64,000 nt of DNA from Nipponacmea schrenckii. Taxonomy: Eukaryota > Mollusca > Gastropoda > Lottiidae. Each line of letters starts with the position of its first letter. The first letter of the stretch is position 1. Where the stretch lies: the NCBI GenBank assembly GCA_030562195.1, contig CM060202.1, positions 20,446,317-20,510,316 of the forward strand, read 5' to 3'. The position numbers were made by a program, and so were the translations under genes. The notes under the pieces are model-generated. The model was not told where the DNA came from. It saw nothing but the letters and a program-made list of their open reading frames with translations, and did no database searches. Positions 53,501 to 64,000 of this stretch are shown here, piece by piece.

Positions 53501-56500
53501 TAAGATACAGAACAGTAAATTATAAAACTTCATTTCATTCCATTAGTCACATATTAAGATACAGAACAGCAGGATATAAAATTCTTTTCTTTCATTATTC
53601 ATAAGATACAGAACAGTAGATATAAAACTCCATTTTATTAGTCCAATAAGATACAGAACAGTAGGATATAAAACTCTATTTCATTTCATTAGTCCAATAA
53701 GATACAGAACAGTAGGATATAAAACTCATATTTCATTTCATTAGTCCAATAAGATACAGAACAGTAAATTATAAAACTTCATTTCATTAGTCCAATAAGA
53801 TACAGAACAGTAGGATATAAAACTCTTATTTCATTTCATGAGTCCAATAAGGTACAGAACAGCAGGATATAAAACTCCATTGCATTAGTCCAATAAGGTA
53901 CAGAACAGTAGGATATAAAACTCTATTTCATTTAATTAGTCCAATAAGATACAGAACAGTAGGATATAAAACTCTATTTCATTTCATTAGTCCAATAAGG
54001 TACAGAACAGTAGGATATAAAACTCTATTTCATTTCATTAGTCCAATAAGATACAGAACAGTAGGATATAAAACTCTATTTCATTTCATTAGTCCAATAA
54101 GATACAGAACAATATGAAACTTTTCCTATCATTTTTCATGCTTGATTTTAAATGACACCTTTCCCCCCTTTCTGTGTCCAACTTATAGTGATAAGGGCAT
54201 GTGTACTAAACATGATTTATGTTTTTGTGTTAAAGTTACTAATAATGTTATGTGATTGTGTTTGAAAACCAAAAACTAACCAAATTACTAAATTTAAAGT
54301 CCTTGTGCATGTCTAGTGTATCTGTTCCTAGGCAACCAAAATATTCTGGCACCGAGAAAGTCGATATAGCAGTAAGATTTAAAAGAAAAAGAAATAAGAA
54401 AAATCCATAAATAAATTTAGCATTAATATTGTCCCATATCTATACCCCTTGAATTATATCTTAATATGTCTCTCCCCCTAACAACTCTCCCCCCACCCCC
54501 CTTTAACCACGCCCTGCTGCAGAGAACTAAGGTGAATATTGATGTAGTGTGTAATATTTATACTAATCAAGCCTTTATTCAAAATCTGTCCTGGGGTAAG
54601 AACTCTCTACTATTTAAAATCATTTTACAAATTTCACCCTTTTCATTTTCTTTGTGTCCCTTTTCACTAAAACAATTTTCAAAATATTTGAGCAATCATC
54701 TCATTGGTGGATTATTTAAACCTATTTTGGTTTACCACAGGATTATCACAAAAATCTGGATTTGATGTAAAATAAATTTTAGTGATTAGGAAAAATGCTT
54801 TGAAAGATTTTTAAAAGAAAAAGGGACAGAATTTGAATACAGGAAGAAATCAGCTTGTTTTGTTTTGCATTGAAGGATTCTGCTTCAGCTTTGATAAGTG
54901 CTACAGGATGTTTTACAAGATTCTGAAATGTTCTTACCCAGTCTGACTGATTGCCCCTCATTCTCCCTACTCACACGATTTCAAACTATTATATTGATAA
55001 ACAGTCACCAACTTTGTGTTTCTTGCCTCTTATTTTATACCCAGTTTCTCTGAAAATACCTGTTCTGGCTGCAATTGGTTGTGATGCACTACATTTTCAA
55101 GTTCTTCAAATAAACATATGCTATGCAGACTCTCTGAAAAGGGTGTCAAGTTGACAAACCTAAATACCAAATAAACATTATTAGCTATGCAGACTCTCTG
55201 AAAAGGGTGTCAAGTTGACAAACCTAAATACCAAATAAACATTATTAGCTATGTGGACTCTCTGAAAGGGATGTCAAGTTGACAAACCTTAATACCAAAT
55301 AAATATTATTAGCTATGTGTACTCTTTGAAAGGGATGTCAAGTTGACAAACCTAAATACCAAATAAATATTATTAGACTATGTGGCATCTCTATGCAATA
55401 GGGATGTCAAGTTGACAAACCTTAATACCAAATAAATATTATTAGCTATGTGTACTCTTTGAAAGAGATGTCAAGTTGACAAACCTAAATACTAAATGTA
55501 CATTAGTTATGTGGACTCTCTGAAAGAGATGTTGAGTAGACAAACCTAAATATTAAATAAACATTATTAGCTATGTGCACTCCCAAATTGGATGCTATGT
55601 AGAAAAGATGTTTAAGAAGATTGGGCATCTCCTACAATCAAGCAATGATTCTTGAATTAAAATTGAAAAGTTGTAGTGTAAAGTTTGGGTTATTAAACAC
55701 AAGGTTGAGTGACTGTTTGCCCCTACTCTCCCCTACCTCCCGATTAATAAATATATTATACTATTCTTTACTGAACAGGGTCAGAACATGTCAGCTGTGG
55801 TAAGGTTGGCCGCGATATTTTATATTTTATATTTCTATATTATACAGTCACCTCAATAGTTACTTACTGTTTCTATAGATACTACTCGTTCACTATTCTT
55901 TTGACTTATCGTACCGTAGTTTCAGAAACGGGAATTATTTAACAACGTTCACAGCTCATGTGTGTCTAGAATCATTTAAATTTGAAATTAAAAGGTTAAA
56001 AGAATAGGTTCGCTATACATTTGACCAAACTTTAGTCTCAGAAACAGAAAATTTTAGATAAACTAGTCAGTAATAGTGTTCACAGTTCACTGTCGAAATT
56101 TGAGCTTTCCAATCCATCTGTGTCTAGAAATATTCACATTTTGCCTATCACAGTCTGCAATGAACTAGTTTTTTCACGTGATCTATTGCGTTGACACACC
56201 AATAAGCAAACGAGACCAACGTTTAATTGTTAATTAAGTGAAATTTTAATTAATGAGGTGAATATGATGTAGAATATAGAAGTATAAAGTAAGTGATGTA
56301 ATGAAGACATGTTATTATTGGGTATCTATTTATATTGTTTTAAAGGGATACAGCTCTATCAGCTGATACAGTGAATATCACGACGACTGTATCACTTTAA
56401 AACAATCTGTAGACTTATCTTTTATTTTATACCTTCAATCATCTTGTTTCTTTTCTTTTTCTTTCACGTTAGACATTTTATCTATGTGGACTCTCTTAAA

Positions 56501-59500
56501 GAAATGTCTTTATTACATCATATTATTTGAAATGATGTTTTATTTTTCAATTTTCCACCCTTCACAAGTTATTTTTGTTTAAATCTGAAACTTGCAGAAT
56601 ATATAACAAACATGTTGTTACTCAGAGTTTCACGCTGTGTGATCTTCAGACAACTAAAACAGAACCTGAAACATGTTGTTACTCAGAGTTTCACACTGTG
56701 TGATCTTCAGACAACTAAAACAGAACCTGAAACATGTTGTTACTCGAGTTTCACACTGTCGTGATCTTCAGACAACTAAAACATTCTGAAACATGTTGTT
56801 ACTCAGAGTTTCACACTGTGGATCTTCAGACAACTAAAACAAATCTGAAACATGTTGTTACTCAGAGTTCATGCTTTAACATTAAAACGATCTGATTTGT
56901 TACAGATTTAATGAGTATCTTAAACAATTAAAACAGAATCTGAAACATGTTGTCTCAGATTGCAATTATACATCTTCTGCTTTCTTAGTTGATAAAATAT
57001 TTAGCATGAAATTTGTCTATCACATTTGCTATTTCAGTATATTTGTAATAAATTGTAATGAGCAAATTATGTAAGAAATATCAATCTCAAGTTTCAGATT
57101 ATTCCTTCTGTTTTTTGGTTGTTATTTCACATGTTTAGTCTAACCCTGTTTTCTTTTCAGTGTATTTGTAATAAATTGTAATAATTTGTAGATATTTGTA
57201 ATTTGTATTTTAAATGTAATTGTTGTATTTGTATGTGTATCAACCTTTAGATTTTGGTAGAAGTTTTTCTGTTCAGACAATTTAAAATTATTTATTCTTT
57301 ACTCCTCTAGAAATATTTTTTCAAAATTAATGCCCAGTGTCGAACTTTATTCTCTCAGAATCAGACTGACGATGAATTTAAATAATGAAATTTTAAGAAA
57401 TGAAGACTAAAAGTATTAGATGAATAAAACCCTTTTTATAGATAAACTACTTCTCTTTGATATAACTGTATAACTTGATAAATATTCCTGTATGTGAATT
57501 GAAATGTTGCTAATATTAAAGGAAGGAGTAGATCTATAATAGTGTTTTCTATCTAATTCTTAATGTCATTTATAGATTACTATGCTTATTGTTTTTAGAA
57601 TAAGAGAAAAATATAACAGAATAATGTTCTAGCTAAATAACAATGCTAGAACACCCTGTCATGGATTCTTCAGTCAACCTACTATTCAGTTATAACCTAA
57701 TAAAACCTATAGGTATATGAACTATTTGTATGTATTGAAACGTATATTTATTGTAGAAACCCATGGATCAGACAGGGACTATAAAAGGTTTTACAAGACA
57801 AGGTTATCTATATCTAATGGAGAGAAGTAAGTTGATTATATTCTATAGTTCACAACATACCCCCTACCCCATAAACAACCCCCTGCCCATAAACAACCCC
57901 CTGCCATAAACTAACCCCCTGCCCTAAAAAAAACATCCCCCTAAATTAAACCCTCCTGCTCCATAAAATAAACCTCATATATCTGCTGGACATTGTCAAG
58001 ATACTCCCTCCTTCAAAGCTTTGACCTAAAGTTTATTCAAAAACATATACTTGATGTCAAGGATATTGCCTGTCTGTCATTTTACCAGTCAGGTCCAGAA
58101 AATAGAGACTTATCAACAGCCCTGGGGCCTTATTCTCAAAATCTTAACTGAAATAAAAAAATAAAATGAATATTTTTGTAATATTGATTTTAGTGATTGA
58201 CCAATCAATCAGATAATTGAAACAGTAAAATTATTTTAAGTTGAGTTTTGGAGAAAAAGGGCTCTGCTTTACAAACCAGAATGATATTGATAATGTAAAG
58301 CCCCATTTCATTGGACCATTCCTTTATTTCAGAGGCTCTGGGAACAACTTGGACCAAGTATTATTGTCAGTATAAAAAAGATACGAAAGAATTTGTTATG
58401 ATTTTATATAACCAGTTAGGAGGGAAGGTGGTAAGTAGAATTTATTCTCTTTCATACAAAACTTATTCCTTGGTCTGTACTTTAGTCATTTCAAATAAAT
58501 TTTTGTACAACCACTGTCATAAGACTTAACTTATAATGATTCTAGATTTAAAGATTATAGTAATCTGATTGGATAATTAAACTAAATTTATACTTAGTTT
58601 TAGTTTTTAACCAATCAGTGGCAGTATCCTAACTTATAATCTAAGAATACAGATATCTGATTGGATAATTAAACTAAATTAAAACTTGTTTTTTTAAAAT
58701 TGACCAATCAGATGACTGAAACATGAGAAATTCTGCAACACCTTTGTTGTAAGAAGTATATTTTACAATAATATTTGATATTTTAGAGCCCTCCAGAGAA
58801 AATGGTATTGGACCAGTGCATCAGGTAATAGAATTTTCTCTCCGAAACAAAAACATAGAGAAAGAACAAAAGGGAATGGCTAGAGGTGTATCATACAAGA
58901 TTGCGTTTTACCTAGTTACCAGAATCAGGACAGGAGGATAATTAGAAGACATTTAAGAGACCTGACCACTACTTTTCTATACCTGAAAATATCTTGACCC
59001 TTCACATCATTCTACTGATTTAGTCTCGTGTTGTAATTAGATAGATTCCAATTAGGTTTGGGTCCGTTATTTCTATGATGTAAGAACGACGCGATAGTTT
59101 TAATTGGGTGCCTATTAACCAAACGGAAGCTAAGGAATGTTTGGTCAACTAGTATTACCAGTGATCGTTATTTACTTTAATATATAGTTAAAATTCTATT
59201 AAAATTTGAATCTATTTATAGGAGAGCGTCAGAGTCAATAGAAAAAAGATTTTGTTTTGATGTTATGGTCAAAGAAAAGTAAGTACTGTAGTAACTCACC
59301 AATTGAAATTCAACCCCTTTTCCATTACTAGCTGTCCTGATGAAGATTGTGTATCTTTAACATGTTTTAGCAGCAGCAGAAAAAAATAGTCAATTAGCCA
59401 AGATTTATTTAAACTTATTAAACAACTAGCTGTCATGTTGAAATGAGATGAAATAAATATAATAAACAAACAAAACATTTCAATTACTAATCAGAAAAAT

Positions 59501-62500
59501 TTCTTTAAGTCTTCATATCTATCAGTAGCAAGGCCTAAGACATGTTTTGAAATTATAAATTATTTTTTCCAATTTTCAGGCAAGTTACCATGACATTCCA
59601 AGCCTTGTCTGAAGAAGATAGAAGACTGTGGTTAGACGCCATGGATGGCAAGGAACCGGTAAGTTAGTCTTTTATTGGGAATCTTTAAATAAGAAGGAAT
59701 TGTCAAGTCATATAATATAAAAACACAATCTATAGATAAAATTTGAACAACAACGAGGTTGAGGGTACATATAACATTTGTAATTTTTATTTTTAGATTT
59801 ACAACCCACCTACTTCAAAATCTGAAGACAGTAAGTATAGAATAGATTTCTCGTAACAAGGGAGGTCAGGGTACAACAACTCTGTTAATTAGGGGGTGCA
59901 GAGGAGGGGGGCAAGGGGAGGCCCTGTGAATTACAGTTTGTTAAGATGAGAAAGTTTCCCTCATTTCATACTCTATGGTGTTGCTCATTTTTGAATCAAC
60001 AGATTTTAAATAAGATCTGTTTTACTTTCAGCATTTTTAGATGAAGTTGGTTTTAGTTTTATAAAGAAATGTTTAGCTGCTGTAGAGACACGAGGTAAAT
60101 AGGAAGTATAAGATGACTTGCTCATATTCTAAGATTCACATATCTTAAACAAAAGATCAAATTGGAAAAGTGTTCAGTAGTTAGGATTGGACAATAAACC
60201 AAGGCCCACATATGCTACAGGCTGTACACGTTAAGGATTGCGACAGTAAGATCCCTTATTCTGATTGGTCAATGACTTAAATTGATTGTAAATTTAGTTT
60301 TGTTATCCAATCAGATTACTGTATTGCTTAAAGTTTTTGAGAATAAGACCCTAGGTATTAAGTCCATACTTTATGTTAACAATCAACACTATATTTAATA
60401 TCTATTATAGGGTTACATGAACAGGGTTTATATCGAGTTGTTGGGGTCAACTCCAAGGTACAGAAATTAATCAATATAGGTTTAGGTAAGTTGTTTATTA
60501 TTCTATATAATGTCAGTTTTGTTGGTTGGATTTAGGACTTTCTAGTCTATTGCGTAGTAAAATTTCCATCATTGCACCTTACATGGCGTTGGCCATCTTC
60601 ATTAGTCTATTATGATTAGGATGTAAAGCTCCATACATATTGTTTTCTATTTTCGGACAGTAAGTAGTATTATAGTACTGTATTATTTCAGATCGTAAGA
60701 AAGCAGATAAAATGTCGTTTGAGGACCCTAGTGTATGGGAAACTAAAACTATAACAAGTGCTGTCAAAAACTACCTCAGGTTTGTTATATTATCACCGAA
60801 AAAACTCATCAGGTTATATGCAGAAGAACCATGCATAAAGATCGCTGGAAACTATGGTTATAAATAAAAATAGTAATCATAAGTTTCAAACGAAATTTAC
60901 AACTGCACCATAGTGAATCTTAATCATAGAGACTATTTACATATAGAAAAAGAAAGTTTAAGTCCTATTTTGAGATATTTTTGAAGGACTTATGAGTTTT
61001 TATTATTTATATATTTACATATATTCAAGACTCAAATCAAACTCAAAAAAAGCCAACCTGTTTCTTAAAGGATGTTTATATTTCAGATCTCTACCGGAAC
61101 CGTTAATGGGTTTTAAATATCATGATGATTTTATTAAAGCTGCAAGTAAGTTATTGTTTTTGTTGTATATCATTCTGACTACAGAACCAACCATTATGTC
61201 CAGTATAGTACTCTGTAGCTATGAGCCTCCATATTGGATTTAAGTAAATGATGTATAGTAGGGATTTTCAATTAATTTGTTGTGTAGACTAGAAAAGAAT
61301 ATAGAGATTTAGGTTGCAGGCCACTGAGTACTGACCTTATGTTTCCCTATTTCTTGATTCAGATATTAAGGACATTTAAAAGTAAACGTGATGAACATCA
61401 TGGAAACAACTCCCCAACTTTTCGTAGGTTCGGATGGAATCTTCTTGTGGCTCGCTGGCTGGAGTTTAGGAACCCTGGGTGTATAGCATTGATGTATTAA
61501 ATAAATTTAGAATTTCAAGAAAGATTTTGATGTAATCACTTAGATATTGAATTAATCCCTTCGTTACTTTATATTCTATATTCTATATTAATATTGTTAT
61601 TTTCAGAACATGAATCTAAACGATTAAGAATTTTAGACATTCATAAATTAGTTCACAAACTACCAGACGCTCAATTTGAAATGTTAGAAATATTAATCGA
61701 ACATCTTGTCAAGTAAGTTATCTTCCTTCCTGTATTTTTTTTACTAGGTAACCATAACAATAGACCTTTCTCACGCTTCAGACATATTGAATCCAGAACG
61801 AGGCTCATCACTCATATTACTGTTGCAGTAAAATTTCAAGCATCTTAAATCCTAATTTTACATCCGGAGAATCAAACTAGATTAAGCCATCCTTTGATTT
61901 TTAATTTCTAGACAGTTTCTGCCTCTATTTTCAGAGTATCCAATGAGAATGACAAGAATAGAATGACAGTGGCTAATTTAGGGGTATGTTTTGGGCCGAC
62001 GTTAATGAGGCCGGAGGAGGAAACCATGGCAGCAATAATGGACATCAAATTCTGTAATATAGTGGTAGAAATCTTAATCAACAATTATGAAGAAGTGAGT
62101 TGGATTTAGTGTCAGTTTTGGATTTTATAGAGCTATAGCTCTCAACAGACATGACTGGCAAATACAGTCAAATCCACAGTCTAGAGCTCTAGTCAGACAT
62201 GACTGGTGAATACAGTTTAGAGCTCTAGTCAGACATTCCTATGATTTCACATTTTTTGATATTTTTGTAGATTTTTGGTTCACAACCAGAAGACGTTGAT
62301 CCAAGCTGCCGTAAAAAACTACGTAGACATTGGGAACCAGCTCAAAAATCACCGTCGTCGGTGAACAGTACGTCATCTTCAACAACCAATCTACGTCACA
62401 ATACATCTACTCCAGTATTATCTCGTGATCAGGGCGCTACAGGTGGCGGTCACGTTTATTCCAATCAAGCTCCCGTACACCCTTCAGCAGCGCCAGGGAA

Positions 62501-63947
62501 GGGGAGGCTACGAGCGGTCCAGATTTTTAATCCTAATATAGGTGGTGAGATTACTGGTATTTCTTACTAATATTGTTACCTCCCCTTCATCTAGACTAGA
62601 AATTCAACCTTGACCCTTTATTGAAATTTGATTGCTAGACAATTTAGAGCCGTGCCCCCCCATTTCTCAAATATGTTTATGTTACTGGTATATTAGAAGT
62701 CCTGATTAATTTGATCCAACTTCCGAAAGTTTGGAAAGAGAGAATCCTCTAAGTTGAAACAGAAAAGGAAGAAGTTCTAGATCGCTTGCTTCAGTAGAAA
62801 TAACCAACATAAAGATGCTTACTGTTACATCTTAGCCTTTAGATTAGTGTTCTATAAAAACATGTTCAATAAGAATATCCAGGCTTCACTCCTTGCTTAA
62901 ATAGTGTTAGAACTTTAGTTAGAGCTTAGAAGCTAAGATTAATACAGTTGTGTGGTTCTATAACACAGTTGGTTAGAGTTTTGGTATTAATATCATTACA
63001 TGACGTCATTTTCTTGGTTATGGTAAGCTTACGGCAGCTGTTGGTTCTGGTCTCAATCAGCTTGTGAAAGTTCGATGACCTTAAAAAATTCATCTTTCCC
63101 CACTATTCCAGTCTACTCAGCTATAAATGATTACGGTTAATCCAGGCCTTGTAAAATATACTTGTTTAAATTGGTCAGCTAGTAGAGATTAAGTGCTTCT
63201 TTTATGTCTGGTCTTTTTGATGGTACAATGAAATCAACATTTTTGTCAGCTAGTATTTATAAAGTCTGTTAGTTGGGTCAAATACTTTCAAGTCAATAAC
63301 CTAGGAACTAATCTAAAAAATGTTGATTACCAGAGAGTTCACATAGCTTATTATAAAATTCAAATGACAGAAGAAAGATAGAATCTCTTGTGTTTTCCTA
63401 TATAGATAATATTATTTATTTTGTGTATCTATTATAACGGTTAATTGACGCCGCCTTAGCCACAATATTTTAATTTTAGGATTTGAAACCCACAGTAGTA
63501 CCAGTGGCAGTTCTGATTCTCTGAACGGCACCAAACCAAATAATTTATATTCTTTAGCCCGGCCGGCAACATCACCTCAACTAGAATCTCGGAGACGAGG
63601 TTCTGCTACTAGTAATAATAGTACTCCTTTATATAGTAATGTTAGTAATTTAGGTAAGTACAAAAAAAAATCAACGGAACGATTTTTATCACAGCCTTAA
63701 ATTTGGACCCAAAAGTCTTTGCCAAACATTTTGCCAATAGCAACATATAAATGAAAGGTTTGGATTAATTATTAGGTTTTTCATTAAGTTTTGTTAGGAA
63801 TGATTTCGATTACTATTATCTTTGGAAATTCTAAATATTAAAACTTTCCTATAAGCTCATTTCTTAAATCTAGAAATACTTTTTCCTACTTAGGACCAAG
63901 TCCAGACGTGTTTGAATTCAAATCTTTAACACCTATATCTCCTTCAG
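38564..63947 (+). CDS. ARHGAP26: GRAF-family Rho GTPase-activating protein (ARHGAP26/10/42-like), 3' end outside the window
   Basis: GRAF proteins bend membranes with a BAR domain and inactivate Rho-family GTPases, acting in clathrin-independent endocytosis and focal adhesion turnover. Exons: 38564-38717, 40671-40766, 47122-47183, 47362-47433, 51677-51754 (donor uncertain), 52600-52710, 52923-53027, 53209-53283, 57757-57826, 58333-58430, 58787-58824, 59222-59278, 59580-59658, 59797-59830, 60032-60094, 60411-60485, 60692-60779, 61087-61145, 61607-61712, 61935-62094, 62271-62544, 63480-63653, 63894-63947. Phases agree throughout. BAR: residues 1 to about 235, starting [22 protein letters not shown]: about 262-370 (GYLYLMER to [16 protein letters not shown]). 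RhoGAP: about 380-560, with the arginine finger at about 406 in GLYRVVGV and the signature [19 protein letters not shown] Ser/Thr/Pro-rich linker follows. The SH3 domain expected in the family is beyond the edge. The symbol is family-level: invertebrates usually have one gene for the three vertebrate paralogues. Confidence 0.93.
39860..40610. repeat. 15-bp minisatellite, about 48 copies, GRAF intron 1
   Basis: Unit tgtcctgtatcctac. Because 15 is a multiple of 3 and no frame of the unit makes a stop, both strands stay open for about 200 codons, giving CILLS-like and YRTVG-like repetitive frames. These are not genes. A second-order period of about 180 bp is visible, with block 39985-40130 resembling 40175-40315. 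Confidence 0.9.
41491..41828. mobile_element. Palindromic MITE-like repeat (family A), best copy
   Basis: The left end, ggaatactgcatctta, is the approximate inverse of the right end, cttagacacagtatc. Inside, agagtatatatattcatcag mirrors ctgatgaatatattctcata, and a central hairpin (aatgctcattaaattgatta) forms the axis. Other copies lie at 7828-8560 (interrupted), 14805-15150, 27135-27290 (core deleted), 31906-32140, 43150-43260 and 49515-49660. Confidence 0.55.
42715..42965. repeat. 36-bp minisatellite, GRAF intron 2 (family CTAGAGCTCTAG)
   Basis: Unit agtctagagctctagtcaga followed by catgactggtaaatac, about 6 copies. It contains the 12-bp palindrome CTAGAGCTCTAG. The family also occurs at 23.3 kb (inverted) and 62.1 kb. 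Confidence 0.8.
43290..43825. repeat. 20-bp minisatellite, about 26 copies, GRAF intron 2
   Basis: Unit tggataattgcttagtttta with variants. The unit matches the start of the MITE family A right arm (ataattacttagttttgtg), which directly precedes it at 43150-43260, so the array probably grew from that MITE. Confidence 0.85.
44130..45166. mobile_element. 1.04 kb TTAA-flanked element with terminal inverted repeats (non-autonomous DNA transposon)
   Basis: The element begins GGGGGTTGACAACC and ends with the inverse GGTTGTCAACCCCC. It is bounded on both sides by TTAA (44126-44129 and 45167-45170). TTAA target sites occur in the piggyBac and Kolobok superfamilies. No transposase frame is visible; the longest frame is a 64-residue one on the minus strand with no recognised motif. 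It lies in GRAF intron 2 and abuts the 64-bp minisatellite that follows. Confidence 0.65.
45172..46240. repeat. 64-bp minisatellite, about 17 copies, GRAF intron 2
   Basis: Unit ctatgtggactctctgaaag, agatgttgagttgacaaacc, taaataccaaataaacatta, ttag. The right end shortens to about 45-bp units with TTATTATTA spacers. It begins directly after the 1.04 kb TTAA element. The same family occurs at 55.1 kb, and single copies at 2368, 3045, 22709 and 56478. Confidence 0.85.
46465..46640 (+). mobile_element. SINE body fragment in GRAF intron 2
   Basis: Degenerate landmarks: ttcaaatgggtctgctacag, gggcgttaatgatctctcta, cctcattgcacactgcgtta and actaggtacagaagagtaag. Confidence 0.45.
48766..49116. mobile_element. 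Foldback MITE with TTAA ends, carrying a SINE fragment
   Basis: The left arm begins TTAAAAAGATTGTAAAGAGG and the right arm ends CCTCTTTACAATCTCTTTAA. Inside, the arms stay complementary for about 100 bp, including the pair tcagacgtct...ggttcc and aaccacagacgtctg. A SINE 3' fragment (48895-48965) is inserted near the centre. It lies in GRAF intron 4. Confidence 0.6.
50066..50303. mobile_element. Second copy of the foldback MITE, without the SINE insert
   Basis: The same arms as at 48.77 kb occur (ggttttctaaattttgtata on the left; aaaacctctttacaatctct on the right), with the pair caatcagacgtctgtggttc and gaaccacagacgtctgattg. The left end has lost the terminal AAAGATTG. Confidence 0.55.
51825..52262. 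repeat. 43-bp satellite at the start of GRAF intron 5
   Basis: Unit cttctagacacctgatacca, cttttcattatgaaatactt, aca, about 10 copies. It is the same family as at 34.7 kb, inverted in the genome but in the same sense relative to its host gene. It begins within 50-70 bp of GRAF exon 5, whose donor is unclear. Confidence 0.85.
52338..52599 (+). mobile_element. SINE body and tail forming the acceptor of GRAF exon 6
   Basis: Landmarks are cagtttccccttgtcagtga, aaggccctgtgtgctacaga, agatcccttgacagttgaaa and aagtgcagaagaataggaag. The tail (aaactccatttattttattt) runs without a break into tatttag, and GRAF exon 6 starts at 52600. Confidence 0.65.
53490..54115. repeat. About 51-bp satellite derived from the SINE 3' end, GRAF intron 8
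   Basis: Unit agtccaataagatacagaac, agtaggatataaaactctat, ttcatttcatt. It aligns with the SINE end (agcccattaggtgcagaaga, gtaggacgtaaaactccatt, catttcatttc). About 12 copies. Confidence 0.8.
55090..55590. repeat. 64-bp minisatellite, second array, GRAF intron 8
   Basis: Same family as at 45.2 kb and same orientation (agctatgtggactctctgaa, agggatgtcaagttgacaaa), about 8 copies. One unit has an altered atgtggcatctctatgcaat segment. Confidence 0.85.
56600..56965. repeat. 61-bp satellite, second array, GRAF intron 8
   Basis: Unit ttgttactcagagtttcaca, ctgtgtgatcttcagacaac, taaaacagaacctgaaacat, g. Same family as at 33.2 kb, inverted in the genome. About 5 copies, decaying to the right. Confidence 0.85.
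58125..58265. mobile_element. Short foldback repeat (family B, CCTTATTCTC type)
   Basis: It starts gggccttattctcaaaatct and ends with the rough inverse, taagttgagttttggagaaa. Inside is a gaccaatcaatcagataatt segment. Related copies sit at 46762-47035, 47571-47722, 58540-58720 and 60255-60355, all in GRAF introns, and at about 25000-25165 in RanGAP1. Confidence 0.45.
58890..59115. mobile_element. Dispersed repeat (family C), second copy
   Basis: Same orientation as the 11.76 kb copy. It shares tacctagttacyagaatcag-like, actacttttctatacctgaa, caattaggtttgggtccgtt and agaacgacgcgatagttt. It lies in GRAF intron 11. Confidence 0.45.
60180..60655 (+). mobile_element. SINE fragments flanking GRAF exon 16
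   Basis: A body fragment (aaggcccacatatgctacag) lies at 60200-60250, and a 3' fragment (cattgcaccttacatggcgt, gattaggatgtaaagctcca) at 60570-60640. Exon 16 (60411-60485) lies between them, so they are separate insertions. Similar short 3' fragments lie at 9670-9715, 11025-11075, 24880-24945, 39275-39330, 40850-40945 and 48895-48965. Confidence 0.45.
62125..62235. repeat. 36-bp minisatellite, 2-3 copies, GRAF intron 20
   Basis: Short array of the CTAGAGCTCTAG family (agtctagagctctagtcaga, catgactggt), filling most of the 176-bp intron. Confidence 0.75.
62545..63479. other. GRAF intron 21, no feature recognised
   Basis: 935 bp between the Ser/Thr-rich exons 21 and 22. Exon 21 could use either of two tandem GTG donors (AG|GTG|GTGAGA); the second (after 62544) and the first (after 62541) both keep phase 1, so a 3-nt (one-residue) variation is possible. 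I see no repeat family in the rest. Confidence 0.45.
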
Positions 63948-64000
63948 GTTAGAGAGTATTTCTAATGGTTGCTATAGTAACACTGTCCTCCGCTGTATCA

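Overview
This is animal nuclear DNA: AT-rich, with long introns, GT-AG splicing and dense short repeats. It carries recognisable orthologues of human RANGAP1, ZNF330 and the GRAF (ARHGAP26/10/42) family, plus the start of a gene with a PDZ domain of the PWGF type, probably Shroom. Divergence from human, the tRNA-derived SINE with an (ATTTC)n-like tail and the many minisatellites fit a lophotrochozoan, perhaps a gastropod mollusc. That placement is an inference. There are no bacterial operons, CRISPR arrays, rRNA genes or true tRNA genes.

Layout. From 1 to 19208 the minus strand holds the 5' part of the Shroom-like gene. Two exons encode the PDZ domain (19208-19077 and 12202-12057). A possible PDZ-less alternative first exon lies at 8843-8749, and two weaker exon candidates lie further left. 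The large introns are full of repeats, including a 1.75 kb array at 15.76-17.5 kb. From 20734 to 31798 the plus strand holds a complete RanGAP1 (18 coding exons, about 594 aa), with an alternative terminal exon that would give a short form without the SUMO-acceptor domain. From 38206 down to 34263 the minus strand holds a complete ZNF330/NOA36 (8 coding exons, 315 aa). From 38564 to the right edge the plus strand holds GRAF (BAR, PH, RhoGAP and Ser/Pro-rich exons). Its SH3 end lies outside the window.

RanGAP1 and the Shroom-like gene diverge across about 1.5 kb. ZNF330 and GRAF diverge across only 357 bp, with ETS-, NRF1- and YY1-like motifs between them. RanGAP1 and ZNF330 converge at 32-34 kb. 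RanGAP1 (Ran GTP hydrolysis), GRAF (Rho-family GAP with membrane sculpting) and the Shroom-like gene (actin) are all connected with small-GTPase or cytoskeleton biology, but nothing suggests that the neighbourhood is functional rather than accidental.

The notable part is the repeat fraction. One SINE family is scattered in both orientations. Its head, core and tail each appear to have seeded separate tandem arrays, and two coding exons have their splice acceptor directly against a SINE tail. Several minisatellite families recur in different genes. Several MITE-like families and a 1.04 kb TTAA-flanked element sit in introns. I see no convincing novel multi-gene system. The best leads are the RanGAP1 isoform switch, the SINE-derived acceptors and satellites, the start-stop uORF of GRAF, and the phase-matched alternative first exon of the Shroom-like gene.
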